Positions 31,776-40,505 of a DNA stretch of 64,000 bases are shown here, one piece after another. The DNA comes from Mycobacterium sp. WUMAC-067. GTDB lineage: Bacteria; Actinomycetota; Actinomycetes; Mycobacteriales; Mycobacteriaceae. The stretch is from the NCBI RefSeq assembly GCF_020217485.1, contig NZ_JAEKMI010000022.1, forward strand, positions 1 to 64,000, written 5' to 3'. The translations under genes were made by a program, and so were the position numbers. Each line of letters opens with the position of its first letter. Within the stretch, counting starts at the first letter, position 1. Below the pieces are notes generated by a model. That model did no database searches, had not been told where the DNA came from, and was given only the letters and a program-made list of their open reading frames with translations.

Positions 31776-33473
31776 TTAGCTTGAATCCGTTGACGTGCAG
31801 GCTGTTCGCGCCTTAGCCAGACGCTCCGCGAGCCGCACGCCCAGCGCGATCCCGAGCAGCGTCGGGTTGGCCTGGCTCGATGTCGGCAACACCGAGGTGC
31901 TGGCAACGTAGAGCCCGCGAACGCCGTGGACTTGCAGGTGCGGGTCGACGACGCCGCCTTCCGGCGATGTCGACATCCGGGTGGTTCCCGCCTGGTGGAA
32001 ACCGGCCCGCTTCTCCATGTAGGCACGTACCGAGGCTTCGACGTCGTCGGTCAGCCACTCCACGTATCCCACACCGTGGCGACGAAGGTGTTCATCGACC
32101 GCGACGATGGCCCTGCGCACACTCGCGTAATCGGCTTCGGAGAAGTGCATCCGGGTGCGAATCCTCCTCATGCCGAGGGCGTCTCGCTCATCGGTCAGTT
32201 CGACCCGGCTCTCCTGGTGCGGAAGGTGCTCACCGTGGTACTGGAGCAGGTAGCGATTGTCGGCGCTCTTCACGAAGAACCCGGGCACCTTGCGGCCCCT
32301 GCGGACGAACCGCGCGTAGCAGAACACGATGGCGAACCCGAGGGAACCGAACAGGTCTCGGACAACATTGCCCAGATGCGCGAGGATCCGTGGCGACCCG
32401 TCCGTCTTGGTGTGCGCCTCGCGGATCGCCCCGGCGAGCAGGAAACGGCCGATCGGGGAGATCAGCGTCAGGTACACCCCGGACAAGATTCCGCTTCCGT
32501 GGCTCGGGTCGCTGATCGGCGGATTCACCAAGAAGATTGCGGCGTTGGGCATTCCGTTCTGGCGCAGCAGCTGCGGGTGGAAGGTGAAGCGCCGGCGAAC
32601 ATACACCCCGTCGTTGTCCCGCTCGTAGCCGTGGATGACCTCGTCGGTGGTGAATTGCACGCGCGCGACCCGGGCTTCGACGTGCGCCATGTACCAGCGC
32701 CCCAGGTGCCCGCCCGCGTTCCCCAGCCCCCCGGGGTGATGGCGATCCGACGCCAGCAGCAGGCGGGTGGCCTCCAAACCGCCGGTCGCGATGACGTAAT
32801 CCGTCGCCACCACTGTCCCCTTGCCACCGTTGAGCGCCTTGACCACCAGGTGGTCGACGGCGTCGCCGGCCGGTGTCGTCACGATTTCGGTACACGTGAG
32901 GCCGGTCCATAGCGTGAGAGGGGACGCTTTCCGCAACGTCGTGCGGTACCGACGCCCGAAACGGGTTGGTAGCGCCCAGCGCTCGAGATCCGTCGTGCGC
33001 ACGTCACCGTCGGGGAGCCCCCCGATCAAGTCGCGATGCGCGATCTCGGGAAGGTCGCGCGCATTGAATGCCGCCCGACCGCACACCGCCCAATCACAGG
33101 CCCGCTGGAGATACGGCTCGACATCGTCGTGTCCGATGGGCCACGGCGCCTGCGCGGTGATGGATCGATCCTCGAAATCGATGGGGTCGAACTTGACGCA
33201 GCGTCCGCCCCAGAGCGCCGACGTTCCGCCGACCTGCCGGCGGACCGTTAGCTCGCTACGCGAATGGAAGTAGTCGTCGTGCCGCGAATCGAACATCGAA
33301 AGCGCTTGCGCCGCCGCATCGTTGCGTTCGAGGCCACTCTCTAGGAGGACCACCTGCACGCCCGAACCAACGAGTTCCAGCGCGGTCGCGATGCCGATCG
33401 GGCCGGCCCCGATGACCACCACGTCCGCCTCGATCCTCATGCCGCCGGCGAAGTCCTTCATGTCGCGAATCAC
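31776..33473 (-). CDS. FAD-dependent GMC-family oxidoreductase
   Basis: A 565-aa flavoprotein. The FAD-binding motif VVVIGAGPIGIATALEL is near residue 18, followed by the GMC signature GGTSALWGGR, and the C-terminal GMC domain shows FHQAGTTRMSTSPEGGVVD, VHGVRGLYVASTSVLPT and ANPTLLGIALGVRLAE. GMC enzymes oxidise alcohols and sugars. GTG 33473 overlaps the AKR gene stop (GTGA); ATG codons 12 and 33 bp further in are alternatives. It is the last gene of the minus-strand run wzz-wzy-GT-AKR-GMC. Sugar oxidation paired with the AKR is plausible; no substrate can be assigned. Confidence 0.9.
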   Translation of the reverse strand: MIRDMKDFAGGMRIEADVVVIGAGPIGIATALELVGSGVQVVLLESGLERNDAAAQALSMFDSRHDDYFHSRSELTVRRQVGGTSALWGGRCVKFDPIDFEDRSITAQAPWPIGHDDVEPYLQRACDWAVCGRAAFNARDLPEIAHRDLIGGLPDGDVRTTDLERWALPTRFGRRYRTTLRKASPLTLWTGLTCTEIVTTPAGDAVDHLVVKALNGGKGTVVATDYVIATGGLEATRLLLASDRHHPGGLGNAGGHLGRWYMAHVEARVARVQFTTDEVIHGYERDNDGVYVRRRFTFHPQLLRQNGMPNAAIFLVNPPISDPSHGSGILSGVYLTLISPIGRFLLAGAIREAHTKTDGSPRILAHLGNVVRDLFGSLGFAIVFCYARFVRRGRKVPGFFVKSADNRYLLQYHGEHLPHQESRVELTDERDALGMRRIRTRMHFSEADYASVRRAIVAVDEHLRRHGVGYVEWLTDDVEASVRAYMEKRAGFHQAGTTRMSTSPEGGVVDPHLQVHGVRGLYVASTSVLPTSSQANPTLLGIALGVRLAERLAKARTACTSTDSS

Positions 33474-34426
33474 GCCGCTGCACCCTCTCGAAACTCCTTG
33501 ACGAGAGCGAGGAACCGTGTGAGGGTCTCGGCATCGGGTGGCGACGAGACGGCGTTCGCGGCTTCGGAGACCCGCTGGGGCCTGGTGGTGCTGTAAAGGA
33601 TTGCGCGGCAACCCATTGCGGCGAAGGATGAGGCGAGAATCAGCCTGGGCAGCACGCCGGGGGCCAGCGGATCGGCCTGCAGGGCTTCGCGCCAGCGCCC
33701 CGCCAATCCAGGGTCCGCCAGCAGGGCGCCCGAGAGCTTCCGGTACGGACCATCGAGGACACCGAACGCGAGATCGGCCGGTCGCGGCGAAGGATTGAGC
33801 AAGTCGCTGCGGAGTTGGCTGACTGCCCGCGGCGCGAATGCGCGGACGAAGTCGACGTCGAGCCCCTCGTCCTGCGAGACACCCCAGGCGCGAATCTTCC
33901 CCTGTTGGCTTGCCCGCTCAAAGAATTCGCGGAGTTCGTCGGCTGCGACGGTGTCCTGAGGCCGTGGGGCGTGCACGAAAAGGATGTCGACGTAGTCGAC
34001 GCCGAGGGCCGCCAGGCTCTCGTCAAGGCTGCGCGCCGCGACGGCCGCGTCGTACACCCGGCCGGTCGCCGGCGGCGCCTGCCGCCGCTTGACGATACGG
34101 CGCAGCGCGGGCGCCTTTTTCAGCAGCGCTCGGGCCGGGGCCTGGAATCGGCCGAGCCGCCGCGCCGCGCCGCCGACCTCGATGCCGAACTTGGTGGCAA
34201 TGGTCACGCTGTCGCGGTCGACGGTGCGCAGGAAGGCCCCCAGCTCCGCCTCGGCCATCCCGAGCCCGTACATCCGCGCGGTGTCGAAGTGGGTGATGCC
34301 GCTGTCCACGGCGCCGGCGAGCACCGCCATCCGTTCCTTGCGGGACGGCGACTGCATCAGTGCGCCGCATCCGAAACCGATTGCGCTGACCGCCAATTGC
34401 GGTCCCTGCAGTTCAACCCGCCGCAA
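33470..34426 (-). CDS. Aldo/keto reductase family oxidoreductase
   Basis: About 318 aa in the AKR fold. ITHFDTARMYGLGMAEAELG carries the catalytic Asp and Tyr, TKFG gives the Lys, and DYVDILFVHAP the His region. The start is uncertain: TTG 34426 is proposed because the frame overlaps the end of the preceding GT gene and homology begins at about LRRVELQGPQLAVSAIGFG; no ATG/GTG is well placed. It is coupled to the GMC gene. Oxidation by GMC followed by reduction by AKR could invert a sugar centre, by analogy with two-step DprE1/DprE2 chemistry; this is inference. Confidence 0.85.
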   Translation of the reverse strand: MRRVELQGPQLAVSAIGFGCGALMQSPSRKERMAVLAGAVDSGITHFDTARMYGLGMAEAELGAFLRTVDRDSVTIATKFGIEVGGAARRLGRFQAPARALLKKAPALRRIVKRRQAPPATGRVYDAAVAARSLDESLAALGVDYVDILFVHAPRPQDTVAADELREFFERASQQGKIRAWGVSQDEGLDVDFVRAFAPRAVSQLRSDLLNPSPRPADLAFGVLDGPYRKLSGALLADPGLAGRWREALQADPLAPGVLPRLILASSFAAMGCRAILYSTTRPQRVSEAANAVSSPPDAETLTRFLALVKEFREGAAA

Positions 34427-35435
34427 TGCCGCAGCCCAGGTAGATCCGGCGAAGCTCGGCGTCGATGACGTCGGGGCTTCGTGTCGCCGCGACGTGCGCT
34501 TGGCCGCGCAACCCGTCACGCTCGGCCAGCTGCGGGTCGCGCAGGTACCGACCGATCGCCTTCGCCAACGCGGGCACATCGTCGACCGGGACGAGCATGC
34601 CCGGGTCCGGCGCGATCTCTGCCGTACCGCCGACGGGTGTCGCCACGAACGGGCGCGCGCCGGCCAGGGCCTCGGTCAGGATCATCGGCATTCCCTCCGC
34701 AAACGACGGGAGCACAACCACCCGAACCGAGCGCAGCAGCCCACGGACCATGTCGGGGTGTATCGGACCTTCGACGCTCAGCCGTTCCGTCTCGGGCGGA
34801 ACGTAGTCGTCGATGGGACCGATTATCCGACAACGGCCTTCGATACCCTCGGCAAGAAGAAGCCGCCAGGCCGCGACAAGCCTGTCGACACCTTTGCGGT
34901 GACCGACGGTGCCCGCAAAGAGCGCCACGGGTGGCGTAGAGCCGGCCCCGGGCGCATCCCGGTCCACCACGATCGGGTTCGGCACGATGGCGGTCCGCAC
35001 CGTGGGCGCCACCTCGGCGACGGCGGCGCGCGCTTCCTCCGATAACAGGATCACATGGTCCGCACGCTTCAACGTCGCACCGACGAAGCGGGGGTGCGAC
35101 CTGGCGAACTCGGGAAAGTCGGGGCCATGGAGGGTGACGATCACCCGGAAGCCCTTGGCCCTGGCCAATCGGATCAACGGTCCTTCGCGCAGCCAGGCCC
35201 CGCCATTGGAGATGTGGAAGTGCACGACGGCGGGGCGAGGGGTCCGGCCCAGTGAAATCCCCGCGCGTGCCGTGAGAAACAGGTTCTTCAGATGGCCGTT
35301 GCCGTTCCACGTCGACAGGACTCGGATGTCGTCGGCACCAATGTTGTTGTCGCGCAACACGCGGATGACGGACTGCGTCCCGCCGATGCTGTACATGTCG
35401 GGTCCGACGTGTGTCACTGCGATCATGTTGGCCAC
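34413..35435 (-). CDS. Glycosyltransferase, GT4-like
   Basis: A 340-aa GT-B enzyme. The opening MIAVTHVGPDMYSIGGTQSV has the usual glycine-rich acceptor loop. The donor half shows FAGTVGHRKGVDRLVAAW, VVVLPSFAEGMPMILTEALA (EX7E motif E-G-M-P-M-I-L-T-E) and PVGGTAEI. The product is probably a sugar transferase of the repeat unit. GTG 35435 or ATG 35426 is the start; 6 bp separate it from the end of the Wzy-like gene, so it is in the same operon. Confidence 0.92.
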   Translation of the reverse strand: MANMIAVTHVGPDMYSIGGTQSVIRVLRDNNIGADDIRVLSTWNGNGHLKNLFLTARAGISLGRTPRPAVVHFHISNGGAWLREGPLIRLARAKGFRVIVTLHGPDFPEFARSHPRFVGATLKRADHVILLSEEARAAVAEVAPTVRTAIVPNPIVVDRDAPGAGSTPPVALFAGTVGHRKGVDRLVAAWRLLLAEGIEGRCRIIGPIDDYVPPETERLSVEGPIHPDMVRGLLRSVRVVVLPSFAEGMPMILTEALAGARPFVATPVGGTAEIAPDPGMLVPVDDVPALAKAIGRYLRDPQLAERDGLRGQAHVAATRSPDVIDAELRRIYLGCGIAAG

Positions 35436-35441
35436 GCTCGT

Positions 35442-36950
35442 CTAGGGGGAAGCGACCACGCCGACCCTGGTGTTGAGGGTCGGGCCGGGCGTCGCGGTCG
35501 GCGCCGGCGCGGAGTTGTCCTCGGGTTGGCCGCCCTCCGCGCCCCGGCGCCGCAGGCCGGCGTATCCCATCGCCGCCCCCAGCGCCATGCCCAACCCCAA
35601 GGCGTCCATCGGCATCTCCGGCAACGGCCACACGGCGGATATCGCCAAGAGGCCCGCGGCGACCGCCGCACTGATTTTCGCGGGCGTCGGGGCGCAACGC
35701 AGCGCCAGGATCACCGGCGTGAGCGCGAACAGGACGAACGCAGCCATGCCCACCGCCCCGGCCTTGGCCAACCACCACAGGTAGAAGTTGTGGGAATAGG
35801 CGGGATAAAGGTACCGATGGAATTCGTCGTCGCCGGTGGGCGGCTGATACACGAAGCCCAGTCCATGGCCGAAGACCGGCGCCTGGGCGATGGTCTCCTT
35901 GAGGAGATTGATTTCCCGCAGTCGTTCCAGCGCCGAATCGTCTACCGCGAGCGCACTCGACGTAACCCCGCCGAGTACCCGCTGATTGAAGGCGACGTAT
36001 TGATCGGCCAGCCACGCCCCGGTCTTCGAACGCTGTAGTAAAAACAGCGACCCGGGCACCGTCACCGCGACGAGAACCAGGCCGACGGTAGCGGCCACAA
36101 CCGCCCGCCGCACGGCCGCCCAACTCAAGCTGCCGAGCAATGCGACCCCGGCCGCCACCCCCATGGAGATCAGCGTGTTGCGGGAGAAGGACAGCAGCGA
36201 AATGCTCAGCGCGGGAACGCCCAACGCGAGATAGGCCATGGGTCGGACGCGGCCCACGATCGGGGCGGCGACCAGCGCGCTCAGCACCGCGGTGGCCGGC
36301 GTCTGGGTGGACAGGATGATGCGCACGGCCTGGCCGGCACCCGTCGTCCCCTCCAGGCTTTCCGCCCGACCGGCCAGCCGGATGGCGTACAGCGAGCTGA
36401 TGATCGCCATGCCCGCCGAAAACCACAGGATCACGATCATCACCCGAATCGAAAATCTGACATGACCGCTGTAGACGACAAACATCGCCAGCACGAAGCC
36501 AATGGCCATTTCGATCATGGTGGTCGATTCACGGGTCACCGTCAGTTCCGGGTTGCCCGTGGCGAATCCGGTGGCCGTGGACCACAGCACCGCCGCCACC
36601 AGGATCCCCGGCAGTACGAAATCCGACGACCGCGGTTTCGCGGTGGGAATCAGGTAGCAGATCGCGAGGATGGCAGCCAGGTGGTAGGCGTAAATCGTCA
36701 GCGGCCCAAAGACTTTCCCGACGTGCAGGCCTTCCGGCAGTGCCGCGAACGCACCGAACAGCGTGACCCCCACCATCCCTTCGGGTTTCACCCAGTAGAC
36801 GACCACGCAGAACAACGCTGCGGTCAGCAGCACGCCCTCGGTGGTTCGGCGCACCGAGAACACGCCGAACGCGAAGCAGCCGAACACGAACATCGCCAGC
36901 AGAGCTCCATCCACTGCCAGGCGGTGACGGGCCCGCAGGTACGGGATCAC
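35442..36950 (-). CDS. O-antigen ligase/polymerase-like membrane protein (Wzy-like)
   Basis: A 502-aa protein with about 11-12 membrane segments and a large extracytoplasmic loop (about residues 300-375). YPAYSHNFYLWWLAKAGAVG matches the O-antigen ligase/polymerase signature (HNxYLxxLAexG). Next to flippase, phosphotransferase and Wzz-like genes, the best role is polymerisation of flipped repeat units; a ligase role is the alternative, since both share the fold. The C-terminal tail (about 40 residues) is Pro/Ala-rich. GTG 36950 overlaps the Wzz-like stop by 4 bp. Confidence 0.88.
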   Translation of the reverse strand: MIPYLRARHRLAVDGALLAMFVFGCFAFGVFSVRRTTEGVLLTAALFCVVVYWVKPEGMVGVTLFGAFAALPEGLHVGKVFGPLTIYAYHLAAILAICYLIPTAKPRSSDFVLPGILVAAVLWSTATGFATGNPELTVTRESTTMIEMAIGFVLAMFVVYSGHVRFSIRVMIVILWFSAGMAIISSLYAIRLAGRAESLEGTTGAGQAVRIILSTQTPATAVLSALVAAPIVGRVRPMAYLALGVPALSISLLSFSRNTLISMGVAAGVALLGSLSWAAVRRAVVAATVGLVLVAVTVPGSLFLLQRSKTGAWLADQYVAFNQRVLGGVTSSALAVDDSALERLREINLLKETIAQAPVFGHGLGFVYQPPTGDDEFHRYLYPAYSHNFYLWWLAKAGAVGMAAFVLFALTPVILALRCAPTPAKISAAVAAGLLAISAVWPLPEMPMDALGLGMALGAAMGYAGLRRRGAEGGQPEDNSAPAPTATPGPTLNTRVGVVASP

Positions 36951-38413
36951 GCCGGCCTGCTGACCTTTGACCGGTAGGCACGGTCCGCGGCCCTGATGTG
37001 CAGCGACTGGCGGGCGTCGGTCAGCACAGTGCCGACGACCTGCGCGCCGGCCGCACGCAGGGCGGTCAACGCGTCCTTGAGTTCGTCCGCGGTGGTGCGC
37101 TTCGCCCGAACCACCAACACCGTGGCCGGGACGGCGCCGGCCAGCAGACCGGTGTCGGCGGTGGCAAGCACCGGCGGCCCATCGACCACGATCCGATCAA
37201 AACGTGACGACAATTCCTGCACCACTCGGTCGATCACTTCCGGCAGGTACGCGCTGGGCGGCAGGCTCTCGCGCCGGGCGGACCGCGACGCGAGAATGAA
37301 CAGCTTCGAAATCGGCGTCGGCTTCACCGCCTGGGCGGCGGCGTCGGGGTTGGCGAGCGCGTTGGCAAGTCCCTCCCCCGATTCGACCCTCAGCAGACCG
37401 GCGATCACGTGTCGGCGACTGTCGCCCTCGACGAGCAGTGCGTCTTCGCCCATCTCGGCCAGCGCGAGCGCCAGATTCATCGCCGTCGTCGTCGTTCCTT
37501 CGCCACCGAACGGCCCCGCCACCAGCACCTGGCGGGCATTGGGTCCCATCGCCCTGAGCAGCCGGGTGCGCATGCCCCGCACCGCGTCGTCGAATGCGGT
37601 GTCGGTGCCGAACCGCGGAGCGCCGCCGCGCTTTCCCGGCAGCTCCGCCAGCGTGGGCAAGCCCGAGAGTTCCTCCAGCTTTGCGCGGGTGCGCACGGTG
37701 CGATCGCCGGCCTCGCGGGTCAGCGCCACCGCGATGGCCAACAGCACACCGGCGATGAACCCGATCGCCATGTTTCGCAGCGGCACGGGCGAAATCGGAA
37801 CTTTCGGTACGCGGGGCGGCTCGACCATGGTCGCACGCGCCGAGGGCCACGGCTTCCCCGTGGGTCCTGCCGATGCCGGCACGTCGGACGGTTGACCCGA
37901 TGGCGTCGTCGTCGTTTCGACCACCTCGGGTCGCGGCCCCCCGGTGATCGGCGCGCCCACACCGTTCGCAGCGGTGTTCGGGGCGAGCGTCGGAAGCATC
38001 GCGCTGAACTGACCGGCCATGGCGCCTGCCAGCGCGGCGGCGCGCGCCGGGTCGGTGTCTTTGACACTGATCGTGAAGAGCACCGATTTCGGCGTGTATT
38101 TCACTTGGGTTTCGCTCAGCAGATCATCGGCGCGCATGGGAAGTTGGAGCTGATGGATGGCGCGCTCGGCGACGATGTGGCCGCCGGCAATTTGGGCATA
38201 CGACGACAGCCGTTCTTGTGCGGCCTGGGTCCCGCTGTAAACCTCGTTGAGGTCGGTCGCACCGGAAAACGAGATGAGGACCGTGGCCGACGACTGGTAG
38301 TGCTTGGTCTGCAGTGCGGTCACGAACGCGGCGCCGACGGTGCACGCCAGCAGCGCGGTCAAGGCGAGTTTCCAGTGCGCGCCGAGAATCCGGACGAAGG
38401 TACGGAAATCCAT
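36947..38413 (-). CDS. Wzz chain-length regulator fused to a BY-kinase-like domain with degenerate Walker A
   Basis: A 488-aa protein with two membrane helices (about residues 14-32 and 213-232) flanking an extracytoplasmic Wzz domain with a Pro/Thr-rich stretch, then a cytoplasmic CpsD/Wzc-like P-loop domain. The Walker A segment reads GGEGTTTTAMN: Thr307 takes the place of the invariant Lys (codon ACG). Walker A' is weak (LLVEGDSRR, residues 327-334) and Walker B is IVVDGPP. No C-terminal tyrosine cluster is present. It should still control chain length but is unlikely to be a tyrosine kinase. It is the first gene of the minus-strand wzz-wzy-GT-AKR-GMC operon. Confidence 0.9.
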   Translation of the reverse strand: MDFRTFVRILGAHWKLALTALLACTVGAAFVTALQTKHYQSSATVLISFSGATDLNEVYSGTQAAQERLSSYAQIAGGHIVAERAIHQLQLPMRADDLLSETQVKYTPKSVLFTISVKDTDPARAAALAGAMAGQFSAMLPTLAPNTAANGVGAPITGGPRPEVVETTTTPSGQPSDVPASAGPTGKPWPSARATMVEPPRVPKVPISPVPLRNMAIGFIAGVLLAIAVALTREAGDRTVRTRAKLEELSGLPTLAELPGKRGGAPRFGTDTAFDDAVRGMRTRLLRAMGPNARQVLVAGPFGGEGTTTTAMNLALALAEMGEDALLVEGDSRRHVIAGLLRVESGEGLANALANPDAAAQAVKPTPISKLFILASRSARRESLPPSAYLPEVIDRVVQELSSRFDRIVVDGPPVLATADTGLLAGAVPATVLVVRAKRTTADELKDALTALRAAGAQVVGTVLTDARQSLHIRAADRAYRSKVSRPA

Positions 38414-38488
38414 CGGCTATTAACCTTTCTAAAAGCCTTCGGCGGGAAGAAAACTCTTCGGTTTTGGACCACCAGCCGCCCATACTCC

Positions 38489-38564
38489 CTGCAGATTATG
38501 CAGCATCATCAGGCAGGCTTTGGCGGAATCGCAGTCCCGCTGCCCCGGTTGATTACCGCGTAAT
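38489..38564. promoter_or_regulatory. Two palindromes upstream of the Wzz operon
   Basis: The 179-bp gap between the first DUF4832-like gene and the Wzz-like gene holds CTGCA-GATTA-TGCAG (38489-38503) and ATTAC-CGC-GTAAT (38552-38564). CATAAT on the minus strand within the first (reading TGCATAATCTG) is a -10-like hexamer. They are candidate regulator sites for the wzz-wzy operon; the binding protein is unknown. Confidence 0.35.
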
Positions 38565-38592
38565 TGGTGACGCGGCGCGCGGGCCGTCATCG

Positions 38593-40269
38593 TCAAGGGG
38601 CGCGAGTCAACACTTCGCGGGACAGGTTCAGCGTCGCGATGGGATAGCACCCGTTGCCGTCGCGCCCGTCGCGCGCGAGCCGCATGGGCGGGTAGTTCAC
38701 GGTATGGGACGCGCCGGGCTTGTGCTGTTGCCAATCGACCGAGGCGCACAAGGTGTAGTGCGCGGGTGCCAAACCCGCCAGGTCGACGTGAACGGACTCC
38801 GTGGACGACGCCGGGATCGGCTCCTTGCGGGAGCCGTCACCGGACGGGCTTTGGACCAGGCTTTTCAGCGCCACGGTCGCGGGAAACGTGCGGACCACGG
38901 CGCCCGAGAAATCGACCAGCCGGTAGCCGGGGACCCAGTTTTCCGTCGCGGCGGCCGCGCCGTAATTGGTCCACGTGACAGCCAGTGTCGCCTTCCCGTC
39001 CTTCACCGATTGCGATTCCTGCCGCGCCTCGACCGAATACCGGTATCCGGCGACGACGTTCGCCTGCGCCCACAGCAAGTACAGCGCCGGATCCATCGGC
39101 GTGGCCGAATCCACGGCCGGGAAGTTGAAGCTCGATGTCATCGAAACGTGGTACTTGACGACGTCCTGCAGGCCCTTTTCGTAGTAGGTCCGCGGATCGG
39201 TCCCCCCGGGCAGCTGGCACCACTCGGTGATCATCGGCGCCGACGCCAGCCGGTTCCTCAGTGCGCCGACCAGCGGATCTTTCGACTGCACATAGTGGGA
39301 ACCGTCCCTTTCGGCCCACGCGGGCAACGGGTCCTGGACGCCCAGGCAATCCGCGCGGATGCCCACCGGCGCGGAGAGCTTCTTGGTGACATCGTCGGCG
39401 ATCAGCTGGCGCACAATCTCCGGGTTCAACGCCGTCGTCACCAATTGCGTGTGGGGAAAGGCGTTTACCGTCGACGCAACCAACTGCCGAACGGACCCGG
39501 CGGTGATGTTCTGGTCACGAAACTGGCTGTAATACCCCAGCTTCGCGACGCTCTCATCGGGTGCCGGACCCGGCGCGCCGAGTGTGTCACGCAGATAGGA
39601 GATGTGGTTCTCGCTGAAATCGCCGTAACCAGAGAACTCAAAGACGCTCAGCCGCTCGTCGCCGTCGTAACGACGGCCCAACGCGGCCAACAGCTGGCCG
39701 AACGCGTTCAGGTAGGCGGGATCGTTCCAGTTCGGGACGACCTGGGTCACGCCGGGCATCCACCAATAGCGTTGTGGACCGGAGTAGTTGGTGGCCGCGG
39801 GGCGCATCCAGTCGGGCATCGCGATGTTGGTGTTGTTCGGATAGACGGTGTCGCAACAGGAGTTGTAGGCGACCACGCGAAGGGTCAGGCGCATGTTTCG
39901 ACTGGCCAATTTCGTCAGCGCGTCGTCGATCACGCTGAAATCGAATTTGCGATCGTCAGGAGCGTCGGGCGGCAGTGTGCTCGGATCGGTGGGCTGCAAC
40001 TGGCGCCAGGGGACTCGCAGGCTGGCGTCGTACGACGCGGGCCACGCCGGGTAGCGCCGCTGTGCCGGATTGCCCTGCGGGAACAGCGGTTGCAGGAGAT
40101 CTTCGTACTGGCCGCGCAGTGGGTTCGGCACGTCTTGCACGGACAGCGGAATGGCCGGACTGCTGATCAAGGTGAGCGGATCGAGGTCGCTGCGGCCATC
40201 ACATCCGTCGAGCACCAACGTCACGCACACGGCGGCGACAAGGAGAATTTTCCTAATTGTCCGGACCAT
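38593..40269 (-). CDS. DUF4832/DUF4874-like exported lipoprotein (copy 1)
   Basis: A 558-aa protein with an N-terminal hydrophobic segment and a Cys at about residue 23 (VLDGC; Asp at -2 is unusual for a lipobox). The NPLRGQY motif near residue 48 is typical of DUF4874, with a TIM-barrel-like glycoside-hydrolase-type middle (FDFSVIDDAL, RLSVFEFSGYGDFSENH) and a C-terminal beta domain (DUF4832-like). It is paralogous to 43312-44985. A glycosidase or polysaccharide-binding role outside the membrane fits the locus, but no activity is proven. Acidic residues in EFSGYGDFSE and TEWCQLP are candidate catalytic positions. Confidence 0.78.
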   Translation of the reverse strand: MVRTIRKILLVAAVCVTLVLDGCDGRSDLDPLTLISSPAIPLSVQDVPNPLRGQYEDLLQPLFPQGNPAQRRYPAWPASYDASLRVPWRQLQPTDPSTLPPDAPDDRKFDFSVIDDALTKLASRNMRLTLRVVAYNSCCDTVYPNNTNIAMPDWMRPAATNYSGPQRYWWMPGVTQVVPNWNDPAYLNAFGQLLAALGRRYDGDERLSVFEFSGYGDFSENHISYLRDTLGAPGPAPDESVAKLGYYSQFRDQNITAGSVRQLVASTVNAFPHTQLVTTALNPEIVRQLIADDVTKKLSAPVGIRADCLGVQDPLPAWAERDGSHYVQSKDPLVGALRNRLASAPMITEWCQLPGGTDPRTYYEKGLQDVVKYHVSMTSSFNFPAVDSATPMDPALYLLWAQANVVAGYRYSVEARQESQSVKDGKATLAVTWTNYGAAAATENWVPGYRLVDFSGAVVRTFPATVALKSLVQSPSGDGSRKEPIPASSTESVHVDLAGLAPAHYTLCASVDWQQHKPGASHTVNYPPMRLARDGRDGNGCYPIATLNLSREVLTRAP

Positions 40270-40505
40270 AATTGGTTGTGCTAAACCGTGCCCGACAAAT
40301 GCATCTATTGCTACCTCTCTGGCGGTTGCGATTCGCTACGTTGCGCGGGATATCAAGGGTGACAACAGGCTACAGTCCGGGCCCACGCCGTATAGCTGAA
40401 TTCGGGGCGCGCACCCAAAAGCTCGTCGACTTCGAGGGCGCTTTAAGCATTGCGGAGGCCCGCGTCGACTAAGCTGGGGCTCCGCATCGGACAGGAGAAC
40501 AGCAG

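Noticed and set aside
36947..38413. Active tyrosine kinase (Wzc/CpsD) annotation
   Set aside because: The Walker A lysine is Thr307 and no tyrosine cluster is present, so only the chain-length role is supported.
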